From assembly GCA_002413395.1 (NCBI GenBank), contig DHWX01000081.1:62989-73532 (forward strand): DNA of 10,544 bases, written 5' to 3'. Source of the DNA: Polaromonas sp. UBA5171 (GTDB lineage: Bacteria > Pseudomonadota > Gammaproteobacteria > Burkholderiales > Burkholderiaceae_C). The translations under genes were made by a program, and so were the position numbers. Shown one piece after another: positions 4,611-10,544 of the stretch. The notes under the pieces are model-generated. The model did not search any database and had not been told where the DNA came from. It saw only the letters and a program-made list of their open reading frames with translations. Positions within the stretch are counted from its first letter, which is position 1; every line of letters begins with the position of its first letter.

Positions 4611-6337
4611 ACATGAACGACATCCGCCGCACCATTTTGTGGGTGATTTTTGGTTTTTCCATGGTCATGTTGTGGGACAAGTGGCAGGTTTTTAACGGTC
4701 ACAAGGCAACCTTCTTCCCCTCGGCCACGCAGACCGCCCAGGCGCCCGCATCCACGGCATCCATCACGTCCAACCCGGTCGTGGCGGGCTCCCCGGTGCC
4801 GATTGTGGCGCCACCCGGCATCACCCCCGGCATGCCCGGGGCGGTTCCTGCGGGTGCGCCTTCCACCACGCCGTCCGCTGCCAGAGAGCACGTGGTGGTC
4901 AGCACCGACGTGCTCACACTGACCTTTGACAGCGAAGGCGGGGCGCTGGTCCGTTCGGTGTTTAACAAGTTCAAGGACAAGGCGCACAAGGACCAGGACT
5001 TTGTGCTGCTGGATGAAAGCAGCAACCGTATCTATCTGGCGCAGACCGGCCTGATCGCCACTGGTGCTGGCGGCCCCTTGCCCAACCACAAAACGCTGAT
5101 GACGCTGGCACCCGGCGAGCGTTCGCTTAATGCTGGCCAGAATGAACTGCAGGTCCGGTTTGAGTCGCCCGACATGGGTGGCGTGAAGCTGGTCAAAACC
5201 TACACCCTCAAGCGCGGTGCCTATGACATCGCAGTGCGCCATGAGGTGATTAACACTGGCAGCGTGCCGGTGTCCCCGCAGCTTTACCTGCAGCTGGTGC
5301 GCGACGGCAATAAACCACCTGGCGAATCGCGTTTCTACTCCACCTTTACCGGCCCGGCCGTCTACACCGAAGCCAAGAAGTACCAAAAGGTCGACTTCAA
5401 GAAAATTGAAGACGGCAAGGTCGATGTTGCAAAGGAATCGAACAATGGCTATGTGGCCATGGTGCAGCACTACTTTGCTTCAGCCTGGATTCTGGGAGAT
5501 GGCATTCCGCGCGACATTTTTCTTCGCAAGGTGGACACCAATCTGTATGCCGTTGGCATGATCACGCCGCTTCAAAACATTGCGCCAGGCACAAGCAAGA
5601 CCATTGACTCGAAACTTTTTGTTGGTCCGCAGGAAGAAAAGAAGCTTGAGGCGCTGACCCCCGGCCTGGAGTTGGTGAAAGATTACGGCTGGCTCACCAT
5701 CCTGGCCAAGCCACTGTACTGGCTGCTCGACACGCTGCATGGTTTTATCCAGAACTGGGGCTGGTCCATTATGGCGCTGGTGCTGCTGCTCAAGGTCGCG
5801 TTCTACTGGCTCAACGCCAAGGCCTACGCCAGCATGGCCAAGATGAAGTCCATCAATCCGAAAATCACGGAAATGCGCGAGCGTCTGAAAGACAAGCCTC
5901 AGGAAATGCAGCAGGCGATGATGAAAATCTACCGCGAGGAAAAGGTCAACCCGATGGGGGGATGTTTCCCGATCATGATCCAGATTCCCGTATTCATTGC
6001 GCTGTACTGGGTGTTACTTTCCAGTGTGGAGATGCGCAGCGCGCCATGGATGCTGTGGATCACCGACCTGTCTTCGCCGGATCCCTACTTCATCCTGCCG
6101 GTTATCATGGCCATGACGAGCCTGCTGCAGACGGCGCTCAACCCGGCGCCACCAGACCCGATGCAGGCCAAGCTGATGTGGTTCATGCCGCTTATATTCA
6201 GCGTGATGTTCTTTTTCTTCCCGGCTGGCCTGGTGCTGTACTGGATCACCAACAATTCGTTGTCGATTGCCCAGCAGTGGGTCATCAATACCCGAATGGG
6301 TGTTCCCCCGCAATTCCATCTGCCGAAGTTCAGGTAA
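4607..6337 (+). CDS. yidC: Membrane protein insertase YidC (Oxa1 family)
   Basis: YidC inserts and folds inner-membrane proteins, alone or with SecYEG. The 576-residue product has the Gram-negative layout: an N-terminal transmembrane helix (about 9-23, TILWVIFGFSMVMLW), a low-complexity Pro/Ala/Thr linker (about 40-92), a periplasmic beta-sandwich domain (about 93-345), and the conserved insertase core (about 360-565) with helices near 385-402, 452-472, 492-510 and 525-547. K396 in the first core helix aligns with the groove residue R366 of E. coli. The amphipathic coiled segment MAKMKSINPKITEMRERLKDKPQEMQ (about 410-436) is typical, as is GGCFPIMIQIPVFIALYWVL. The first ATG at 4607 overlaps the yidD stop; the ATG at 4613 (MNDIRR...) is the start more common in the family. 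The terminus after HLPKFR is short. mnmE follows after 50 bases. Confidence 0.98.
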   Translation: MNMNDIRRTILWVIFGFSMVMLWDKWQVFNGHKATFFPSATQTAQAPASTASITSNPVVAGSPVPIVAPPGITPGMPGAVPAGAPSTTPSAAREHVVVSTDVLTLTFDSEGGALVRSVFNKFKDKAHKDQDFVLLDESSNRIYLAQTGLIATGAGGPLPNHKTLMTLAPGERSLNAGQNELQVRFESPDMGGVKLVKTYTLKRGAYDIAVRHEVINTGSVPVSPQLYLQLVRDGNKPPGESRFYSTFTGPAVYTEAKKYQKVDFKKIEDGKVDVAKESNNGYVAMVQHYFASAWILGDGIPRDIFLRKVDTNLYAVGMITPLQNIAPGTSKTIDSKLFVGPQEEKKLEALTPGLELVKDYGWLTILAKPLYWLLDTLHGFIQNWGWSIMALVLLLKVAFYWLNAKAYASMAKMKSINPKITEMRERLKDKPQEMQQAMMKIYREEKVNPMGGCFPIMIQIPVFIALYWVLLSSVEMRSAPWMLWITDLSSPDPYFILPVIMAMTSLLQTALNPAPPDPMQAKLMWFMPLIFSVMFFFFPAGLVLYWITNNSLSIAQQWVINTRMGVPPQFHLPKFR

Positions 6338-6342
6338 TTCAT

Positions 6343-6371
6343 GGGGCCACAAGGCAACGCTTTGCGGCCCT
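6343..6371 (+). promoter_or_regulatory. Compact hairpin in the yidC-mnmE gap
   Basis: GGGCC (6344-6348) pairs with GGCCC (6366-6370), and CAAGGC (6350-6355) pairs with GCTTTG (6359-6364, one G-U pair) around an AAC loop, with one A-C mismatch between the two stems. The stem ends 3 bases before AGGA (6374-6377), the likely mnmE ribosome binding site. No U run follows, so it is not a standard terminator. It could slow ribosome access to mnmE, stabilise the yidC 3' end or be a processing site. Confidence 0.5.
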
Positions 6372-6387
6372 TCAGGATTGTGGCGCC

Positions 6388-7824
6388 ATGCTCGCCCGCC
6401 ATCACCATCCCATAGCGGCGATTGCCACGGCACCCGGTCGCGGGGCGGTCGGCATTGTCCGTATTTCGGGCAAAGGCATTGCCCCGGTCATCGCGGCTAT
6501 TTGCGGCCGCGCCTTGGCACCGCGTCAGGCCACCTATCTGCCGTTTCGTGATGCGCAGGGGCAGGTGATTGATCAAGGCTTGGCGATTTATTTCCCGGCG
6601 CCTCACTCGTCCACTGGCGAGGAGGTGCTGGAGTTGCAGGCGCATGGTGGTCCTGTCGTGCTCCAGGTATTGTTGGCGCGTTGCCTGGAAGCTGGCGCTG
6701 CACTCAATCCCGCAACCGGCCGGCCCTGGCTGCCTCAACTGCGGTTGGCCCAGCCCGGTGAATTTACCGAGCGCGCCTTCCTTAATGACAAGATTGACCT
6801 GGCGCAGGCCGAAGCTATTGCCGACCTGATTGATGCCAGTACTGAAACCGCGGCGCGTTCGGCCGCACGCTCGATGTCGGGTGAGTTTTCGCGGGTGGTC
6901 GACACGTTGCTGGAGCAACTGATCCAGTTGCGCATGCTGGTCGAGGCCACGCTGGATTTTCCCGAAGAAGAAATTGACTTTCTGCAAAAAGCCGATGCCC
7001 AAGGGCAACTGCTGCGCTTGCAAGCCACGCTGGACAGCGTGATGCAGCGCGCCACTCAGGGCGCGATCCTGCGCGAAGGCATCAAGGTGGTGATCGCCGG
7101 TCAGCCCAACGCCGGCAAGAGCTCACTGCTCAATGCACTGGCCGGTGCCGAACTGGCCATCGTTACGCCCATTGCGGGCACCACCCGCGACAAGGTCTCG
7201 CAGTTGATCCAGATCGAAGGCGTGCCGCTGCACATGGTCGATACCGCTGGCCTGCGCGAGGGGCTGGATGAAGTGGAAAAAATCGGCGTGGCGCGCGCCT
7301 GGGCTGAAATTGAAAGCGCGGACGCCGTCCTTTTTTTGCACGACCTGACGCGGCAGGATGCCGCTGGCAAGACGCAGGACGCCATGCATTACATGGCTGT
7401 AGATGCCCATATCGCAAAGGTCCTGACCGATAAACTTCCAAAAAATACGGCCGTCATCGACGTCTGGAACAAGTCAGACAGTGTTGGCCCAGACACCTTG
7501 CGCAAGGTGCGCGATGGCGTGCTGATTTCAGCCAAAACCGGCGCTGGTCTGCCGGCCTTGCGCCAGCAACTGCTGCAGGTGGTGGGCTGGCAGGCCGTGC
7601 CTGAGGGCGTGTTCATGGCGCGTGAACGCCATGTGCGCGCATTGCACGAGGTGCAGGCTGAACTGGCCAAGGCAGCGCTGCAGCTGCACGCTTTCCAGCC
7701 CGCGCTGGATCTGCTGGCCGAGGATTTGCGACAGGCGCAACTGCAACTGAGCCAGATCACCGGCGCGTTCACGCCGGACGATTTGCTGGGCGAGATTTTT
7801 TCCCGATTCTGCATTGGCAAGTAA
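6388..7824 (+). CDS. mnmE: tRNA uridine-5-carboxymethylaminomethyl modification GTPase MnmE
   Basis: MnmE (TrmE), with MnmG, modifies the wobble uridine at position 34 of certain tRNAs; GTP hydrolysis drives the complex. The 478-residue product has the N-terminal tetrahydrofolate-binding domain (about 8-125, with IAAIATAPGRGAVGIVRISG near the start and PGEFTERAFLNDKIDL at 123-138), a helical domain, and an inserted G domain (about 230-400). The G motifs are GQPNAGKSS (238-246), TTRD (265-268), DTAG (285-288), NKSD (361-364) and SAK (381-383). The C terminus FCIGK carries the conserved cysteine of the catalytic end. The start is ATG 6388 with AGGA at 6374-6377; a longer frame from 5962 exists but overlaps yidC and has no family match. 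It continues the rpmH-yidC cluster. Confidence 0.98.
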   Translation: MLARHHHPIAAIATAPGRGAVGIVRISGKGIAPVIAAICGRALAPRQATYLPFRDAQGQVIDQGLAIYFPAPHSSTGEEVLELQAHGGPVVLQVLLARCLEAGAALNPATGRPWLPQLRLAQPGEFTERAFLNDKIDLAQAEAIADLIDASTETAARSAARSMSGEFSRVVDTLLEQLIQLRMLVEATLDFPEEEIDFLQKADAQGQLLRLQATLDSVMQRATQGAILREGIKVVIAGQPNAGKSSLLNALAGAELAIVTPIAGTTRDKVSQLIQIEGVPLHMVDTAGLREGLDEVEKIGVARAWAEIESADAVLFLHDLTRQDAAGKTQDAMHYMAVDAHIAKVLTDKLPKNTAVIDVWNKSDSVGPDTLRKVRDGVLISAKTGAGLPALRQQLLQVVGWQAVPEGVFMARERHVRALHEVQAELAKAALQLHAFQPALDLLAEDLRQAQLQLSQITGAFTPDDLLGEIFSRFCIGK

Positions 7825-7829
7825 TGCTT

Positions 7830-7899
7830 GGACGACGGACGATGGACGATGGACGATGGACGATGGACGATGGACGATGGACGATGGACGACGGACGGC
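7830..7899 (+). repeat. Tandem heptamer array, ten copies of GGACGAT or variants
   Basis: Ten 7-base units run without interruption: GGACGAC, seven exact GGACGAT (7837-7885), GGACGAC and GGACGGC. The array begins 6 bases after the mnmE stop. The degenerate outer copies and identical inner copies look like slippage or unequal recombination that homogenises the centre. On the minus strand the unit is ATCGTCC, which translates in any frame as a run of (HRPSSIV)-like peptide. I do not treat those frames as genes. Copy number probably differs between strains. Function is unknown. Confidence 0.97.
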
Positions 7900-8047
7900 T
7901 GGAGATGAGCGGCCCGGCGCGACAACATGCTGCTGAAAAGGCGGCCTGCCCGAGCGTGGCGGCAAAGCGAATTTTCATGTATCAGGTGTAAGGGAGCGTT
8001 AATATCTCTTGTGGCGCTGGTGGGGCCAAGGTATTGTCCGATGCACC
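7900..8047. other. Intergenic spacer after the heptamer array
   Basis: About 150 bases lie between the array and the next ATG. AGGGAG at 7991-7996 precedes a possible TTG start at 8009 for the cyclic-nucleotide-binding protein. No clear terminator for mnmE, promoter or RNA gene is visible. Confidence 0.4.
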
Positions 8048-8539
8048 ATGAACGCACCACTTCCCACCACTCTCCGTTTTGACATTCAGGGTCTGGCACA
8101 GGCCGTCGCGCATAGTCCCGCCACTGATGCCTTGCGTTGCCAATTCAGCCAGCCGCACTGGGACATTCTGGCCGGCTACATGCAGCCGTTTGCCTTGAAC
8201 AGCGGCCAGGTTCTGATGGAACAGGGGGCACTCGACCGTACGCTGTATTTCGTAGAAAACGGCACCCTGAGCGTGCACTATGAAGACGAAAAAGCACGCG
8301 TGCGGATGGCTCTGGTGGGTGCCGGGACGGTGCTGGGGGAAGGCGCATTTTTCTCGCACCTGCCGCGCGCTGCCACGGTGCATGCCTCAACGCCCTGCAA
8401 GCTATGGTGCCTGACCCCCGTGCGCTATCTGGAACTGGCCAATCGCCACAGCCCGATCGCGCTGGAGTTGACCGTGGCCATGGGTTCCGTGATGGCCAAA
8501 CGGCTGTACAACCGCGCCAGGCGGGTGGCGGTCACCTGA
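8048..8539 (+). CDS. Stand-alone cyclic-nucleotide-binding-domain protein
   Basis: The 163-residue product is a single CRP-type cyclic-nucleotide-binding fold. An N-terminal helical part (about 1-45) leads into a beta-roll, with YFVENGTLSVHYED at 67-80. The phosphate-binding cassette reads GEGAFFSHLPRAATV at 97-111, with E98 and R107 in the places of the ribose- and phosphate-contacting residues of cAMP-binding proteins. A helix follows (about 125-157) and the protein ends. There is no winged-helix DNA-binding domain, so it is not a complete Crp/Fnr regulator; it might bind a nucleotide and act on a partner protein. The start is placed at ATG 8048; TTG at 8009, with AGGGAG upstream, would add 13 residues. 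It is separated from mnmE by the heptamer array and from the next gene by 219 bases. The fold is recognised with good confidence; ligand and role are not known. Confidence 0.85.
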   Translation: MNAPLPTTLRFDIQGLAQAVAHSPATDALRCQFSQPHWDILAGYMQPFALNSGQVLMEQGALDRTLYFVENGTLSVHYEDEKARVRMALVGAGTVLGEGAFFSHLPRAATVHASTPCKLWCLTPVRYLELANRHSPIALELTVAMGSVMAKRLYNRARRVAVT

Positions 8540-8758
8540 GCGTCATGGGGGGCAATTCAAGACCTTGCCTGTCGTGGCCCGGAATGAGCGGCTAAAAACC
8601 AACGCAAACAGCCATTAACGTGATTTTTTCCCGCATTAAGCTGCGACTCATTTGCTAAAGTGACAGCTAAACAAAACCTTCAGCATCGATAACAGCGGCA
8701 ACAAGACCTTGCAGCACCCGGCACAGGGCGACACGCATCCATCACGAGAACTCCGCAC
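8540..8758. other. Intergenic region with a possible extended -10 promoter
   Basis: These 219 bases lack a gene. An extended -10-like element TGC-TAAAGT at 8653-8661 could start transcription toward the 249-residue gene, giving a leader of about 90 nt; no convincing -35 is seen. A T run at about 8624-8629 lacks a strong stem before it, so it is not a confident terminator. Confidence 0.3.
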
Positions 8759-9508
8759 ATGTCTTTTCTCAACTGGTTTTCCAGTAAGTCCCACGAGGCC
8801 AAAGCCGCTCCTGGCAACACACAACAGCGCTCGCAAACGAGCCCCGACAGGCTTGCTGCCTTTCTGCCCCAGCGGCTGGTGTCAGAAAGCCATGGCGTTG
8901 GCAGACTCAAGCGGCATGCTCGCCGCGAGCAGTTGTATGTGGCCATTCGCGAAGCCATGACGCGGGCTGGCGTGTTGTCCGCCAGCTATAAATTCAAGGT
9001 GCTCTCCCTGGACCAGCCCGGCAACGAATTTCTGGTCATGATGGATCTGGTGAAAGCCACCAGCGGTTCTCCCGAGGAGCTTGCCGGGATTGAGGAATTG
9101 ATTGCCCAGAACGCCAAGGCACGTTTTGAGATCACGGTACCCGCGGTTTACTGGCGCCTGGATGAGCGGCCTGCCGACAAGTCCTTCCTCCATTCCAGGG
9201 AGGAGTCGGCAACGGCAACGGCAACGCTGCGTGGTAGCGACGCCGTGGCGGCTGCCCGCGCCGCGTTGCGGCCGGGTCATCCGGGCACGGCGCGCTATGA
9301 GCCCATCGAGGCGGATGAAGTGGCGGCCTTCAAGCAAGCCTTGCAGACAGCCTCACCGCAAGGCGGCATGGTTGCCACGGCGCAGGGTAGCAAAACCCGC
9401 AGTGGCCCGCGCTCTTATACCCTGCTCACCGGCTTTGAGGAAACCGAGATGCCGATGTTAAATTTGTACTCGGCGCTCAGCAATACCCAGTACGGGAGCC
9501 TGAATTAG
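8759..9508 (+). CDS. Protein of unknown function (249 residues)
   Basis: I do not recognise a named family. The start MSFLNWFSSKS is followed by a polar, probably flexible stretch (12-50). A compact region at about 52-135 looks folded: a basic helix RHARREQLYVAIREAMTRAG (53-71), strands SYKFKVLSLDQPGNEFLVMMDL (76-97), a helix at about 104-121, and a strand FEITVPAVYWRL (123-134). A low-complexity Ala/Thr/Arg-rich linker (about 148-175, encoded in part by three CGGCAA repeats) leads to YEPIEADEVAAFKQAL (180-195). The tail carries acidic and aromatic segments, TGFEETEMP (224-232) and LSNTQYGSLN (240-249), that look like short conserved motifs. There is no signal peptide or membrane helix, so it is probably cytoplasmic. 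The ATG at 8759 has a modest GAGAA upstream. It may be a lineage-specific Burkholderiales protein (impression only). Confidence 0.85.
   Translation: MSFLNWFSSKSHEAKAAPGNTQQRSQTSPDRLAAFLPQRLVSESHGVGRLKRHARREQLYVAIREAMTRAGVLSASYKFKVLSLDQPGNEFLVMMDLVKATSGSPEELAGIEELIAQNAKARFEITVPAVYWRLDERPADKSFLHSREESATATATLRGSDAVAAARAALRPGHPGTARYEPIEADEVAAFKQALQTASPQGGMVATAQGSKTRSGPRSYTLLTGFEETEMPMLNLYSALSNTQYGSLN
9207..9224 (+). repeat. Three copies of CGGCAA inside the 249-residue gene
   Basis: Three exact hexamers encode the ATATAT stretch of the flexible linker. Because the unit is two codons long, a gain or loss would keep the frame. Confidence 0.7.
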
Positions 9509-9644
9509 GCGCACCTTGCAAGCAGCGCCACACACCGTGGTCCAGTTCATAAAAGTCGCGGATCAAAGCATGGTTTTTGTCGAATAAATACATGCGTTAA
9601 TAGCTATTATTGTTATAGCAACAAGCATTCAACAGCCAAGCTTT
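9509..9644. other. Convergent AT-rich intergenic region with small palindromes
   Basis: The 249-residue gene (plus) and the antiporter gene (minus) end toward each other here. A perfect 12-base palindrome TAATAGCTATTA (9598-9609) overlaps a GCTAT/ATAGC pair (9603-9607 and 9615-9619). No strong GC stem with a U run is present between the stops; a 6-bp stem GCTCGG/CCGAGC at 9649-9663 lies inside the antiporter 3' end. Confidence 0.4.
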
Positions 9645-10544
9645 TCAGGCTCGGTACCCGAGCAGCTTTTGCTCGGCGAGGGCGAGGGTTTCTGGCTTTC
9701 CCGAGAGTACCAGCGTGTCGCCGCCTTCAAGCCTGGTTTCGTCCTTGGGCTCCAGTGTTTTGCCATTGCCACGCCGCAGGCTGACCACGCGCACACCTGC
9801 TGTGCGCAGCGCCAGGGTGTTCAGCGGTTTGCCCGCGCACAGGGTGTTCAGCGGCAATGTGACCGTGGAAAGGCGTTCCTGATCGAGCGCGTCGGCGGTA
9901 TCGTCGTCCGCTCCGCGGAAATAGCCACGCAACAGGTTGTAGCGGGCATCGCGCTGGTCCTGCACCACGCGGATCACACGGCGCATGGGCACACCCACCA
10001 GCGCCAGCGCATGGCTGGCCAGCATCAGGCTGGCTTCGATGGCTTCGGGAACCACCTCGGTGGCGCCGGCGGCCTGCAGTTTTTCCAGGTCCTGGTCGTC
10101 CACGGTGCGCACAATCACTGGCACCGTGGGTGCATGGGCACTCGTGTTGGCCAGCACCTTGAGGGCGCTGGCGGTATCCAGATAGGTCACCACCACGGCA
10201 CTGGCGCGGGCCAGGCCAGCCGCCATCAGGGATTGCAGGCGTACCGCATCGCCAAACACCACCGAGTCGCCAGCTGCCATGGCTTTGTGCACCCGGTCCG
10301 GGTCCAGGTCCAGCGCCACATAAGGGATGCCTTCCTGCTCCAGCATGTGGCCCAGGTTCTGGCCGCAGCGGCCATAGCCGCAAATGATGACGTGCTTGTT
10401 GACGTTGATCGATTTGCGCGCAATCGTGGTCATCTGCAGCGACTGCTGCAGCCATTCGCTTGAGACCAGCCGCATCACAATGCGGTTGCTGTACATAATG
10501 ATGAACGGCGTGGCCAGCATTGACAGCACCATGCTGGCCAGGAT
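9645..10544 (-). CDS. KefB/KefC-type cation:proton antiporter, C-terminal part (cut by the window edge)
   Basis: The visible 299 residues are the end of a CPA2-family monovalent cation/proton antiporter, which in characterised members exports potassium in exchange for protons under electrophile or pH stress. The part at the edge, ILASMVLSMLATPFIIMYSNRIVMR, is the last transmembrane helix of the exchanger domain. Then comes an RCK (TrkA-N) nucleotide-binding domain from about residue 48: HVIICGYGRCGQNL with the GxGxxG loop at 56-61, an acidic residue at the end of the second strand (LDLD, about 78-81), and VVFGDA (about 95-100). A TrkA-C-like domain occupies about 222-295 (GKPLNTLALRTAGVRVVSLRR ... 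GDTLVLSGKPE). The open frame continues to the window end without a start, so the membrane domain lies outside. KefB, KefC or a related YbaL-type protein cannot be told apart from this piece. Confidence 0.93.
   Translation of the reverse strand: MLASMVLSMLATPFIIMYSNRIVMRLVSSEWLQQSLQMTTIARKSINVNKHVIICGYGRCGQNLGHMLEQEGIPYVALDLDPDRVHKAMAAGDSVVFGDAVRLQSLMAAGLARASAVVVTYLDTASALKVLANTSAHAPTVPVIVRTVDDQDLEKLQAAGATEVVPEAIEASLMLASHALALVGVPMRRVIRVVQDQRDARYNLLRGYFRGADDDTADALDQERLSTVTLPLNTLCAGKPLNTLALRTAGVRVVSLRRGNGKTLEPKDETRLEGGDTLVLSGKPETLALAEQKLLGYRA

Noticed and set aside
4460..5470. 336-residue minus-strand frame opposite yidC
   Set aside because: It is a shadow of yidC, which matches its family along its full length; the antisense frame is His/Arg/Gly-rich and family-less.
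5962..6387. N-terminal extension of mnmE into yidC
   Set aside because: The frame is open, but the residues before 6388 overlap the yidC core in another frame and do not look like any MnmE; the family start fits ATG 6388.
7830..7899. CRISPR array
   Set aside because: Units are 7 bases and contiguous, with no spacers and no cas genes.
7389..8099. Minus-strand frames with HRPSSIV-type repeats over the heptamer array
   Set aside because: They arise from translating a 7-base tandem repeat and overlap mnmE and the cyclic-nucleotide-binding gene; no family resemblance outside the repeat.
8668..8692. FliA (sigma-28)-like promoter before the 249-residue gene
   Set aside because: TAAACAAA and ATCGATAA partly fit the half-sites, but the spacer is 9 rather than about 11 bases and both halves have mismatches.
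9649..9663. Terminator for the 249-residue gene
   Set aside because: The 6-bp stem GCTCGG/CCGAGC has only a short T run at a distance and lies inside the antiporter coding region.

Overview
The window is the chromosomal replication-origin neighbourhood of a betaproteobacterium, most likely Burkholderiales/Comamonadaceae (Polaromonas- or Rhodoferax-like). This rests on the gene order gyrB-dnaN-dnaA / rpmH-rnpA-yidD-yidC-mnmE, on DnaA, YidC and MnmE sequences that read like that family, and on moderately high GC coding DNA. The family call is from memory of protein sequence style, not from a search.

Left arm (about 1-3293), all on the minus strand and reading away from the centre: the 5' part of gyrB (runs off the left edge), dnaN (beta clamp) and dnaA (initiator). 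Between dnaN and gyrB lies a strong stem-loop. Between dnaA and dnaN lie 244 bases with one perfect and two near-perfect DnaA boxes, an AT-rich stretch and two overlapping, mutually exclusive inverted repeats. This is a candidate oriC or part of it.

Centre (3294-3696): a 403-base divergent intergenic region. It carries a perfect and a near-perfect DnaA box, a plausible dnaA promoter whose -35 lies under the perfect box, and a plausible rpmH promoter followed by a leader of about 185 nt.

Right arm (3697-7824), plus strand: rpmH, rnpA, yidD, yidC and mnmE, tightly packed. rnpA/yidD and yidD/yidC each overlap by ATGA. Together they provide ribosomal protein L34, the protein subunit of RNase P, two factors for inner-membrane protein insertion, and a tRNA wobble-uridine modification GTPase. 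A compact hairpin lies in the 50-base yidC-mnmE gap.

Right end (7825-10544), more accessory: a tandem array of ten heptamers (GGACGAT and variants), a stand-alone cyclic-nucleotide-binding-domain protein, a 249-residue protein of unknown function, a short AT-rich convergent intergenic region, and the C-terminal half of a KefB/KefC-type cation/proton antiporter (minus strand, cut by the right edge).

I see no phage, insertion sequence, CRISPR array, rRNA or tRNA, and no clearly new defence or biosynthetic system. The most interesting unexplained signals are the interlocking inverted repeats around DnaA boxes, the yidC-mnmE hairpin, the heptamer array and the two uncharacterised proteins downstream.
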